Assembly (NCBI GenBank): GCA_902774395.1
Contig: CACYIK010000018.1
Location: 1-38,311, forward strand
Source: an uncultured Bacteroidota bacterium
GTDB taxonomy: Bacteria > Bacteroidota > Bacteroidia > Bacteroidales > P3
Reading direction: 5' to 3'
Length of the DNA: 38,311 nt
Positions 8,237-16,700 of this stretch are shown here, one piece after another (the first letter of the stretch is position 1; every line of letters starts with the position of its first letter). Below the pieces are notes generated by a model. That model searched no databases, was not told the DNA's origin, and was given only the letters and a program-made list of their open reading frames with translations. The position numbers were made by a program, and so were the translations under genes.

Positions 8237-8866
8237 TTATTTGGTGACGGGTTGGCCGTTGCGATAGCCGGTGATGCGCACTTTTTGCCTTTTGTCGTAG
8301 CTCTTGGGACGGCTGATGCGCGGGGCGGGTTTTTTCTTGCGCGGCAAGTAGTGGATATCACCGCTCTCGTTGACCTCGAGGCCGTAGACCTGGCGGGTGG
8401 CGAGGTTGCACTTGATGTGCCAGAAGTGGCCGCATCCGCCGGCAGTGAGCAGCACGTCGGAGGCCAGCTTCTCATCGGTGAGGTTGTCGTCCCACAGGGC
8501 GTTGAGCCAGATGATATGGTCGCCGCGGTTGTTGGTGAAGCCCACATATTGGCGGCGGTAGAGGCGCGTATGCTCGTCGATGATGGGGCATTGGCCTTCC
8601 TGGTTGACATGGTCGCGGTTGACGTAGGCCAGTTTTTTCTGTATCAGGTATTCGGCGTCGGCAATTTCCTCGTCGGTGGGGGTGAAACGGCCGTCCTGGT
8701 TCTCGACGGTGAAGTCGACCTCCACATCCTGGTGGAAAGCCCACCCGTGGTAGTTGTTGCCCCACACCTCTGCCACCTTCCATTTCTCCACCGCTTCAAC
8801 GTATTCCTGAGCGTTGGCGACAGTGGCAATCAGCATGATTACAAGGGCTATAAGTGGTTTCTTCAT
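8237..8866 (-). CDS. Secreted protein of unknown function
   Basis: A 209-aa protein with a clear signal peptide cut near ATVANA-QEY, so it is periplasmic or secreted. I do not recognise a family. The mature part starts YVEAVEKWKVAEVWGNNYHGW, is rich in Asp, Trp and His, and includes GGCGHFWHIKCN, where two Cys and two His might bind metal or form a disulfide. The tail is very basic (PRKKKPAPRISRPKSYDKRQK). It is the first gene of a two-gene unit with the GtrA-like protein, with stop and start codons touching. A good promoter precedes it. Confidence 0.75.
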   Translation of the reverse strand: MKKPLIALVIMLIATVANAQEYVEAVEKWKVAEVWGNNYHGWAFHQDVEVDFTVENQDGRFTPTDEEIADAEYLIQKKLAYVNRDHVNQEGQCPIIDEHTRLYRRQYVGFTNNRGDHIIWLNALWDDNLTDEKLASDVLLTAGGCGHFWHIKCNLATRQVYGLEVNESGDIHYLPRKKKPAPRISRPKSYDKRQKVRITGYRNGQPVTK

Positions 8867-8894
8867 CTTCCTTTTAGTTGTTATTTTTCAAGTG

Positions 8895-8926
8895 CAAAAG
8901 TACTCATATTTCGGCACCCGTGCAAA
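8895..8926 (-). promoter_or_regulatory. Promoter of the secreted protein / gtrA unit
   Basis: On the minus strand TTTG (8923-8926), a 20-base spacer and TACTTTTG (8895-8902) match the Bacteroidota form TTTG-N19/20-TAnnTTTG. The -7 box lies about 30 bp upstream of the start codon. Confidence 0.7.
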
Positions 8927-8954
8927 TTTTTTTTTATATATTACAAAAATATAG

Positions 8955-8962
8955 TATTTTTG
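8955..8962 (+). promoter_or_regulatory. Bacteroidota -7 box (TATTTTTG) for the CoA-transferase operon
   Basis: TATTTTTG fits TAnnTTTG, 45 bp before the CoA-transferase start and divergent from the promoter at 8895-8926. No exact -33 TTTG is found, only a T-rich tract. Confidence 0.55.
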
Positions 8963-9007
8963 CATTTTGAAATTATTAACGCAACAACAAGTAAAATAGT
9001 ATATATC

Positions 9008-9655
9008 ATGAACAAATTTGTCACAGTAAAAGAGGCCGCCGACAAGATTCACGACGGCATGACCGTTATGGTCGGAGGTTTTCTCGGCGTGGGTAACCCC
9101 ATCGCCCTTATCGATGAACTCGTGGCCCGCAACGTAAAGGACCTCACCATTATCTGCAATGACACCGCCTATCCCGAGGTGGGTGTTGGCAAGCTCATCA
9201 CCAACCATCAGGTGAAGGAACTCATCGCCACCCATATCGGAACCAACAACAACACCATCGACCAGATGAATGCTGGCACGCTGAAGGTGACGTTGCAGCC
9301 GCAGGGCACCCTCGCCGAGCAGATCCGCGCCGCCGGCGCCGGCCTGGGTGGTGTGCTGACCCAGACGGGTCTCGGCACCGTGGTCGAGAACGGCAAGCAG
9401 AAGGTGACCGTCGACGGCAAGGAGTACCTCCTTGAGAAACCCGTCCATGCCGACGTCGCCATCATCGGCGCCAACATCGCCGACGAGGAAGGCAACCTGG
9501 TCTACAAGGGCACCAGCCAGAACTTCTGCCCCATGATGGCCACCGCCGCCGACACCGTCATCGTCGAGCCGCAGGAGATTGTCAAGACCGGCAGCATCGC
9601 TCCCGAAAACGTCAAGACCCCCGGTATCTTTGTCGATTACATCATCAAAGGATGA
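9008..9655 (+). CDS. atoD: 3-oxoacid (acetoacetate-type) CoA-transferase subunit A
   Basis: A 215-aa alpha subunit of a family I CoA-transferase of the AtoD type, which moves CoA between acetate/acetoacetate/butyrate-type acids as a heterodimer with AtoA. Seen are GMTVMVGGFLGVGNP (CoA-binding glycine loop), the PQGTLAEQIRAAGAGLGG segment, GLGTVVENGKQ, ANIADEEGNL and a C-terminal VEPQEIVKTGSIAPENV. Length is normal for subunit A. The catalytic Glu lies in subunit B, which is not found next door; a four-helix-bundle gene occupies that place. Together with the ammonia-lyase-like gene downstream, this points to the end of lysine fermentation. A much longer upstream ORF in this frame is antisense to the 8237-8866 gene and is not used. 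Confidence 0.9.
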   Translation: MNKFVTVKEAADKIHDGMTVMVGGFLGVGNPIALIDELVARNVKDLTIICNDTAYPEVGVGKLITNHQVKELIATHIGTNNNTIDQMNAGTLKVTLQPQGTLAEQIRAAGAGLGGVLTQTGLGTVVENGKQKVTVDGKEYLLEKPVHADVAIIGANIADEEGNLVYKGTSQNFCPMMATAADTVIVEPQEIVKTGSIAPENVKTPGIFVDYIIKG

Positions 9656-9682
9656 AAAGTTAAAAAGATTAAAAGATAAAAA
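9651..9682 (+). repeat. Four octamers (GATNAAAA type) after atoD
   Basis: GATGAAAA, GTTAAAAA, GATTAAAA and GATAAAAA follow each other, starting over the atoD stop codon. The 13-bp segment AAGATTAAAAGAT (9665-9677) recurs inverted at 10052-10064, on the other side of the next gene. Confidence 0.8.
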
Positions 9683-9695
9683 GTTCTTGCGACGT

Positions 9696-10052
9696 ATGGC
9701 CTACTTCGAGGAACTCAGTATCTGGCAACAGTCCAAAGAACTGACAAAGGAAATATACGAAATGATGCAAAATAGTAGAGACTGGGGCTTACGGGATCAA
9801 ATCCAAAGGGCTTCGGTCTCTATTATGAACAATATTGCGGAAGGCAGTGAAAGTGGTTCTGCACCATCGTATATCCGGTTTCTCAATATTGCAAAAGGAA
9901 GTAGTGCAGAAGTACGCAGCATGCTTTATCTCTGTGGAGAATTTGGATATTGCAGCATGGAACAGCAACAACGGCTGTTCGATTTATGCAGAATGATATC
10001 TGCTGGTATCAACAATCTTATTCGGTTTCTGCAGGAAAATCAGCAAAAATAA
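9696..10052 (+). CDS. Four-helix-bundle protein (23S rRNA IVS / S23 type)
   Basis: A 118-aa protein of the TIGR02436 four-helix-bundle family, first known from intervening sequences in 23S rRNA genes and related in fold to Avd of diversity-generating retroelements. Typical are the start FEELSIWQQSKELTKEIYEM, then WGLRDQIQRASVSIMNNIAEGSES and FLNIAKGSSAEVRSMLYL. The start at 9696 matches the usual family start; the longer frame only adds repeat-encoded residues. Function is unknown, though relatives bind nucleic acid or partner proteins. The gene sits between atoD and the ammonia-lyase gene and is flanked by inverted octamer arrays, as if inserted. No rRNA or reverse transcriptase is nearby. 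Confidence 0.88.
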   Translation: MAYFEELSIWQQSKELTKEIYEMMQNSRDWGLRDQIQRASVSIMNNIAEGSESGSAPSYIRFLNIAKGSSAEVRSMLYLCGEFGYCSMEQQQRLFDLCRMISAGINNLIRFLQENQQK

Positions 10053-10099
10053 TCTTTTAATCTTTAAATCTTTAAATCTTTAAAACTTTTAATCTTAAA
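10052..10099 (+). repeat. Six octamers (ATCTTTAA type) before the ammonia-lyase gene
   Basis: ATCTTTTA, three ATCTTTAA, AACTTTTA and ATCTTAAA run in one phase from the four-helix-bundle stop codon to 5 bp before the next ATG. They are inverted relative to the array at 9651-9682. Confidence 0.85.
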
Positions 10100-10104
10100 G
10101 AAAT

Positions 10105-10707
10105 ATGGCAGTTACATCTATGCTTCGCGTCCGCATGAGCGCCAAGGACGCCCACTACGGTGGAAATCTCGTGGACGGCGCCCACATGGTTCATCTCTTT
10201 GGCGACGTGGCCACCGAGCTTCTCATCAAGCAGGACGGCGACGAAGGTCTCTTCTGCGCCTACGACATGGTGGAGTTCAAGGCTCCTGTCTATGCCGGCG
10301 ACTACATCGAGGCTTACGGTGAAATCACCCACGTGGGTAACACCAGCCGCAAGATGAAATTCGAGGCCTACAAGGTCATCCGTACCCTTCCCGAGATCAG
10401 CGCCAGCGCCGCCGAGGTGCTCGAGGAGCGCATCCTCGTGGCCCGTGCCACCGGCACCTGTGTCACCCCCATGGATTGCCAGCGCTACAACAAGCCCGTG
10501 GCCAAGAAGGCTGCTGCCCAAAAGCCCGCCGCCAAGAAACCGGCTGCCAAGAAGGCTGCTGCTCCCAAGGCTGTTGCCGCTCCCGCCAAGAAGGCTGTTG
10601 CTGCTCCCAAGGCTGCTCCCGCCAAAAAGGCCGCTCCGGTGAAGAAAGCCGCCGCCCCCAAGGCTGCTCCCAAGAAAAAAGCTGCTGTGAAGAAAGCCGC
10701 CAAATAA
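10105..10707 (+). CDS. kal: 3-aminobutyryl-CoA ammonia-lyase-like hotdog protein with histone-H1-like tail
   Basis: A 200-aa protein in two parts. Residues 1-130 are a hotdog domain ([59 protein letters not shown]) matching the 3-aminobutyryl-CoA ammonia lyase/beta-alanyl-CoA lyase group. That enzyme releases ammonia to give crotonyl-CoA in lysine fermentation, and the nearby CoA-transferase fits the same pathway. Residues about 132-200 are almost only Lys, Ala and Pro in [12 protein letters not shown] repeats, resembling the histone H1-like tail of AlgP-type proteins. Such a basic, DNA-binding-like tail is unexpected on this enzyme. The gene is closed by a strong hairpin. The pathway call is family inference; an acyl-CoA thioesterase is the alternative. 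Confidence 0.75.
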   Translation: MAVTSMLRVRMSAKDAHYGGNLVDGAHMVHLFGDVATELLIKQDGDEGLFCAYDMVEFKAPVYAGDYIEAYGEITHVGNTSRKMKFEAYKVIRTLPEISASAAEVLEERILVARATGTCVTPMDCQRYNKPVAKKAAAQKPAAKKPAAKKAAAPKAVAAPAKKAVAAPKAAPAKKAAPVKKAAAPKAAPKKKAAVKKAAK

Positions 10708-10731
10708 GCTGCTTCTCCTGCATTAACAAAG

Positions 10732-10757
10732 AAAGCCCCGCCATCCGGCGGGGCTTT
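10732..10757. terminator. Bidirectional terminator between kal and the first giant gene
   Basis: An 11-bp perfect stem (AAAGCCCCGCC, loop ATCC, then the complement) carries T-rich tails on both strands: TTTTCTTG on plus, TTTCTTTGTT on minus. It serves convergent genes. Confidence 0.88.
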
Positions 10758-10781
10758 TCTTGTTGTGGGGCAAGCCCATCG

Positions 10782-13700
10782 TCATTTGACGATGAGCTTG
10801 CGGATGGCGGTGTTCTGCTCGCCAGTGATGCGGACGAAGTAGGCACCCTGGGCGAAGCCACTGACATCGATAGTGAGTTTTCCACTCTCCACTCTCCACT
10901 CTCCACTCACACGTCCGTTCATGTCGACCACCGACACCGTGGCCTGGCCTTCGATGCCTGTGAGGGTCACCGTGGCGCTGGCGGGGTTCGGGAAGAGGGT
11001 GATGTGGCTGCCATACACGTCGTCGATGCCCACCTCAGTGGTGGTGAACATGATGGCGTTGCCCCATTCGCTCTCATGGGTGTCGTCGCAGACGGCCTTC
11101 ACCTTGACGGTGTAGGCGGTGGTGGCAGTAAGGCCGGTGAGGGTGTAGGGGTTGGTGGTGACGTTGTTCACCAAGGTACCGTTGACCTCGAGGCGCCAGG
11201 CGGTCTCGGTGCTGCCGGCGGTCCAGCTGAGGACGGCGCTGTTGTCGGTGATGTCGCTAACCGTCAAAGCGGTGGGGGCGTGGCAGGGCGTCACAGGGGC
11301 ACCGTAGTGGGTGTTGATCTGGCGTGTCACGCTGGCTGACGAGCTGTCGGTAGCTGAGCAGAGGGCCACAACATACATATCGTAGACGGTGTCGGTGACG
11401 AGGCCTGTCAGCGAGGTGCTGTTGGTGGCCACGTTCTGGCGTGTCCATGCGGTGGTGCCGCGGAGACGGTAGTAGAAGTTGTAGTTGGAGGCTGTGCCGC
11501 TCCAGGTCACGTCGGCGGTGGTCTCAGAGGTCATCGTAGCCTGCAGCTCGGTGGGACGCGGGCAGAAGGCGGTACCGGTGCAGCGCACATAGAGCTCGTA
11601 GCCGGTGTGGCAGCGGGTGCCGGAGGAGATGAAGGTGATGGTCAGCGCACCGGTAGTGGAAGTGGCGAGGTTGGTGTTGAGCAGGGTGTCGCGACCTCCG
11701 ATGGTGTTGTAGGTGTAGAGCACGGTGCCGCCGGTGCCCACGCCATCGTAGATGGTCAGCGTGGCCATGTCGTCGCCGAAGCCGAACTTGCCGCCGAAGA
11801 CTTTCAGCTGGTTGCCGGCATCAGCGCTGCGGATGACGAGGGTGGAGTTGCTGCCTGCCAGGTAGCCGGCGACGGGGCCGCCGTTGTCATAGACCACGAA
11901 GCCGCAGCCCACGACGGTGTCGGCCACGGTGTTGTTTCTCATGATGACGGTGCCGGCACCGAACTCACATTTCATCCAGCTGCTCTGTTCGCTGCCGCAG
12001 TTGGCGCGAACGAAGAAGTTGTAGATGCCGCCGCCCTGGATGGCACCGACGGGGATGTCGTAGGTGGTGTCGTAGACGGTGGTGAAGTTAGAGGCCGGCA
12101 TGTTCGCCAAAGCATCGATGTCGACGGTGACGGTGTCGACATAGACCTGCCACTGAGTTTCATCGCCTACTGGATGCCAGGTGAAGTTGGTGGCTTCGGG
12201 GTCGATGAGGTTGTGTCCGACGATGTTGTCGACGGGGTAGCAGCTAGGCAGCACCTCGATGTTGATGTTGTCGATGAGTGCCCATTCGCTCCAGCTGCGA
12301 TACTGTGCGAAGGCCACACGGGAGGCATTGCCAGGGACGTTGTAGTTGGGGAAGTAGATGGTCTTGCGGACAGGTTGGTTGCGCGAGAAGTTGGGGTCCT
12401 GCAGGGTGTCGAGCCAGGCTATCAGGGTGCCGCCGGCATCGGCCACACCGATGAGGAGACCGTCGCCTTCGGCGATGGTGCCGACCTTGACGTCGAACTC
12501 AATCTTCAGCTTGGCGATTTCGCCGTCCAGTTCGGGCAGCACGGCATAGTTGGCGGGGCCTGTCAGATAGGTGTTATAGGTATCTGTGCCACGGAAGAAG
12601 CAGCCGCCGTCCCAGTGGGTGATGCCGTTGGGGTCGGCATACGACCAGCAGGGAGGCATCACGTCCTGGGCGTAGGACTCGAAGTCCTCGCTATAGGGCA
12701 CGGGCTGCGGGGCGCAGGGCGTGGTGAAGGCGACGGCGTTGGTCCACAGGGTGTCGTTGCCGCAGATGGTACCCACGCGAGCCTCATAGACTGTCGAAGC
12801 AGCAAGGTTACTGAGGGTTGCTATGGTGGCGGTGACGACATCGGGGGTACTCCAGGTGCCGTTGGCGGTGCGGTACTCGACGGCGAAGCTGCCGATGGTG
12901 CCGCTGTAGCTCCAGCTGAGGTCGGCACCATTGGACACGGCGTTGGCCGTCAGGTTAGTGGGATACATGCAGCCGTCGTTCTGGCGGATGTTGATGTCGT
13001 CAACATAGATGGCATACATGGAGTTGTAGTTGCGGAAGGCGACATAGTAGCTGCTGTCGTGAGGCAGCGTGGCGGTGTTGAACTCGAGGTGTACATGGTT
13101 GCTGCCTGTGCCGTTGCTGGTTGCCAGCGGGGTGAAGGTGTTGGCATTGGTGATGTCGGTCATCACGCCGGCTTCGAGAATGCCGCCGGAGTGGTAGGCC
13201 CAGAAGCCTACATAGATGCTGTCGCCGGCGAGGGGCACCAGGCTGGTGGCGATCATGCTGTTGCTAGACACGGTCAGCGACTTGCTGCCGGTGTGGGGAG
13301 TGGCGGCCGCTACAGCGGGGCTGCCGCTGATGACGTTCCAGCACGAGGGGGCGATACCGGTGGCATCTGCCTCGAAGCTCTCGACGAAGGGCAGTACCAT
13401 CTGGCCACAGGTGGTCTTGGCGGTGATGGTGCGGGCTGCCGAGGTGTCGACACCCGAGACGCAGACGGCGCGGACACTGAAGGTGTAGGCGGTGTTGGGG
13501 GTGAGGCCTGTGACGGTCTCGCTGCCGTTAAAGCCGTTGGTGTAGGCTTCGCCGTTGAAGGAGATGAGGTATTCTGCCACATTGGGATTCTCGGTCCAGG
13601 CGAAGGTAATCTCGTTGCTGTCGAGGGCAATGGCGCGGACGCCGGTGGGAGTCAGACAGCTGGGGCAGGCGTTGGCGACGGTGGTCAGGCTGTCGAGGCC

Positions 13701-16700
13701 TGCGGCCGAGTTGCAGGAGTAAATCTCTGTGCCGGCGCCGTCATAGATGGTGAAGGCGCAATCGGAAGCCCAAGAAGTATAGTCTCCGTTTGCCCAACGG
13801 AAGGTGACAGGCATACCCGAGCATACGTTGACGCTGTCGACACCCGAGGTGGCGTAGCTAGTGAGACTAGAGTATTTGACCAGCTGGCCATTCTGGTAAG
13901 TGGCAACGCGGCCGCCAGCGGATGCACCCCAGCTATAGATGTCATGGTCGACCATGGAGATGACGATGTCGCACGAGCCGTTGAGGCAGTCGGTGGTGAA
14001 GGTAGTGGAGACCCATTCCGAGGTGTCGCCGTTACAGTCGGTGGCCACACTGACGGTGTAGGTGGTGCGGGCGTCGAGGGTGGAGAGGGTGTAGGATATG
14101 TCGGAGACCGAGATGGCATCGTTGGTGTCGACCTTCAGGTAAAAGTCGGTCGCCCCTTCGGGAGCCGTCCAATGGAGGGTGGCGCCGGAAGCCGTGATGT
14201 CGTCGGCATAGAGGGCTGACACCGGCATGCAGGAGGGCGGCAGCATAAAGTTGATGTCATCAATATAGAGATAGTACCGGTCGTTGGAGGTGCACTGGAT
14301 GGCCACATACTTGGTGCCGGCGGGATAGATGGCCGAGAAGGTCTGATAGCTGGTGGTGGCAGAGATTTCATTGCCCCAAGTGAAAGAGGCGGGGACGTTA
14401 TTGGTAGTGGAGTAGCCCACTTTAAAGGTTTCGGGAAATGAGGTAGAGTATTCTTTGTATTGGAATTCCACTTTCACGCCGTTGTCGGTGTTGCTGAGTT
14501 CGGGCGAGATGAGGTACTGGGGAGGGTTAGCGGACCAATGGAAGGAGAAGCAGGCGTCGCCGGTGGCAGCGCTGCCAGTGGTGCGGCCGGTTTCACTTTC
14601 GCAGTTAACTTTCTGCCAGCAGGCGAGGGCGCTGGCATCCTCGAAGCCCTCGCTGAAGGGTATCGGGGTGGCGCCGCAGGCGGTGCGGAAACTGGCGGTG
14701 ACGGCTTCGGCATCCTCGCTGCCGCAGTTGGCCACCACGCTGAAGTAGTAGAGGGTGTTGGCGGCCAGATCGTCGAACACATAGAAGGTGTCGGAAGCGG
14801 TGACCTCGGTGGTGTCGCTGGTGGCGGTCCAGTAGTTCACGGTGTAGCTGACGTTGTTGTTGACATTGTCGAGCCAGGTGAGGACGATGGTATCGGCGGT
14901 GATGGTGGCGGCAGCGATGTCGCTCACGCGCAGGCACGAAGGAATCTCGCTGATATAGACATCGTCGATGCTGCCACGGTTATAAGAGCTGTAGCCGTTG
15001 TTGGTGCTGTAGTACATCCAGGCAACCCAATAGGTGGCGGCAGGGTCGAGGTTGGCGGTGTTGAACTCGCGCTCCTCATAGACATTGTTGAAGTTGTGGT
15101 ATCCCACGCTGTCGAGGGCGATGAAGGTCGACATATCGGAGGTGTCGGTCATCACACCGGCCTTGATCCACTTGGTCTCGTTATAGGAGGAAGACCACTG
15201 CATGTAGGCTTGGTAGCGCACATAGATGTTGTTGCCTGTGGTGGGAACGGCCGAGGGAGTGCAGAAGAGGGTGGTGTCGTTGATGGCCAGCAGGAACATC
15301 GACTGGGGAGCGCTGTGGTGGAACTGGGCGTTGACGCTGGGGTCGGTGCCGTGGGCACGCAGGCGGTGCCAGCAGGGAGGCCAGTAGCCGTTGGCGTAGC
15401 TGTCGAAGTTGTCGGAGAAGGGCAGCGTGATGGGACCGCACTCGGTGCGGAAGCTGAAGATATTGGAGGGCTCGCTGCCGCAGTCGGCCACCACGAAGAG
15501 TTTGTACACCGTGTTGGCATCGAGGTCGCTGAGGACGACAGAGGTGTCACTGGCGTTGGCGGTAAGGGTATCGGTGGTGCCTTCCTTCCAGTAGCTGACG
15601 GTGTAGGTAGTGCCGGTGTTGGCGTGGTCGACCCAAGAAAGGGTGGCACTGATGCTGTCCACAGATTCCAAGGCGATGCCGTTCACACGGGAGCAAGCGG
15701 GGATTTCGGTGATGGTGATGTCGTCGACGGCACCTAGGGCGTAGCCCGCACCGACGAACAGCCAGGCGATGTAGTACGAGTCGGAGGCGTTGAGGGTAGC
15801 GGTGTTGAACTCGCGTTCCTCAAAGGTGTTGTTGAAGTTGTAGCCACCGACGCTGTCGAGCATCACGAAGGTCGACATGTCGTTGTAGTTGGTCATCACA
15901 CCGGCTTTGATATAGGCGCTGGCGGTGTTGATGAAGGCTTTATATCTCACGAAGATATCGTCGCCGGACAGGGGCACTGCCGAGGGGGAGACGAAGAGGT
16001 TGGTGTCGCCGCTAATCTGGAGGAACATGTACATCGAGCCGTTGAGGCCGCTGATTTCGGTGTTCACCGAGGGGTCGCCGCCGTGGGCTTTGACGCGATG
16101 CCAGCACGGGGGGAAGGCGCCGTAACTGTAGTTGGCGAAGTCCTCGAAGAAGGGCAGGCTGATGGTGCCGCATTCGGTGCGCACATTGATGCTCGCAATG
16201 GAGGAGCTGTCGTCAGTGGTGCAGACGGCCTGCACACGGGGGACGTAGGCTGTATTGGCGGTGAGGTCGGTGAAGGTGAAGAAGGTATCGGTGACGTTGT
16301 CGTTCACCAGCGAGTCGCCGAGGTAGACGATAAACTGGCTGGCGCCGCTGCGCGGTGTCCACGAGAAGGTGATCTCGTCGGTGGTGGGAGTGGCTACCAG
16401 TGCCGTCGGCGGGATGCAGGAGGGACAGGGCGTGGCGATGGTGCAGAGGGTATCTCCGCTGCCGCCGCTATAGACGGTCACGCCGCCGCCGTCGAGGATG
16501 GTGATGGTGGCATAGCTGTCATAGAAGGAATAGGAAGCACCGGAGTATTTGACGACGATGGGGCTGGTGCCGCAGACCTCGACAGGACCGCTAGTGCTGT
16601 AGGCTCCTACCAGTTCATTGTCTTGCCAGAGCTGTATTTTGGCGCCGTTGGACCAAGGGGACCAATAGGAATTAGAAGCTCCGAGTTGCAGCGTCAAGTC

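Noticed and set aside
9696..10052. Avd gene of a diversity-generating retroelement
   Set aside because: The protein is of the same broad fold, but there is no reverse transcriptase, template repeat or variable repeat in the window.
11607..14219. 870-aa plus-strand open frame inside the first giant gene
   Set aside because: It is the antisense shadow of the minus-strand gene, with Gly/Val/Asp-rich low-complexity translation, no signal and no domain. The minus strand shows clear jelly-roll and FnIII modules.
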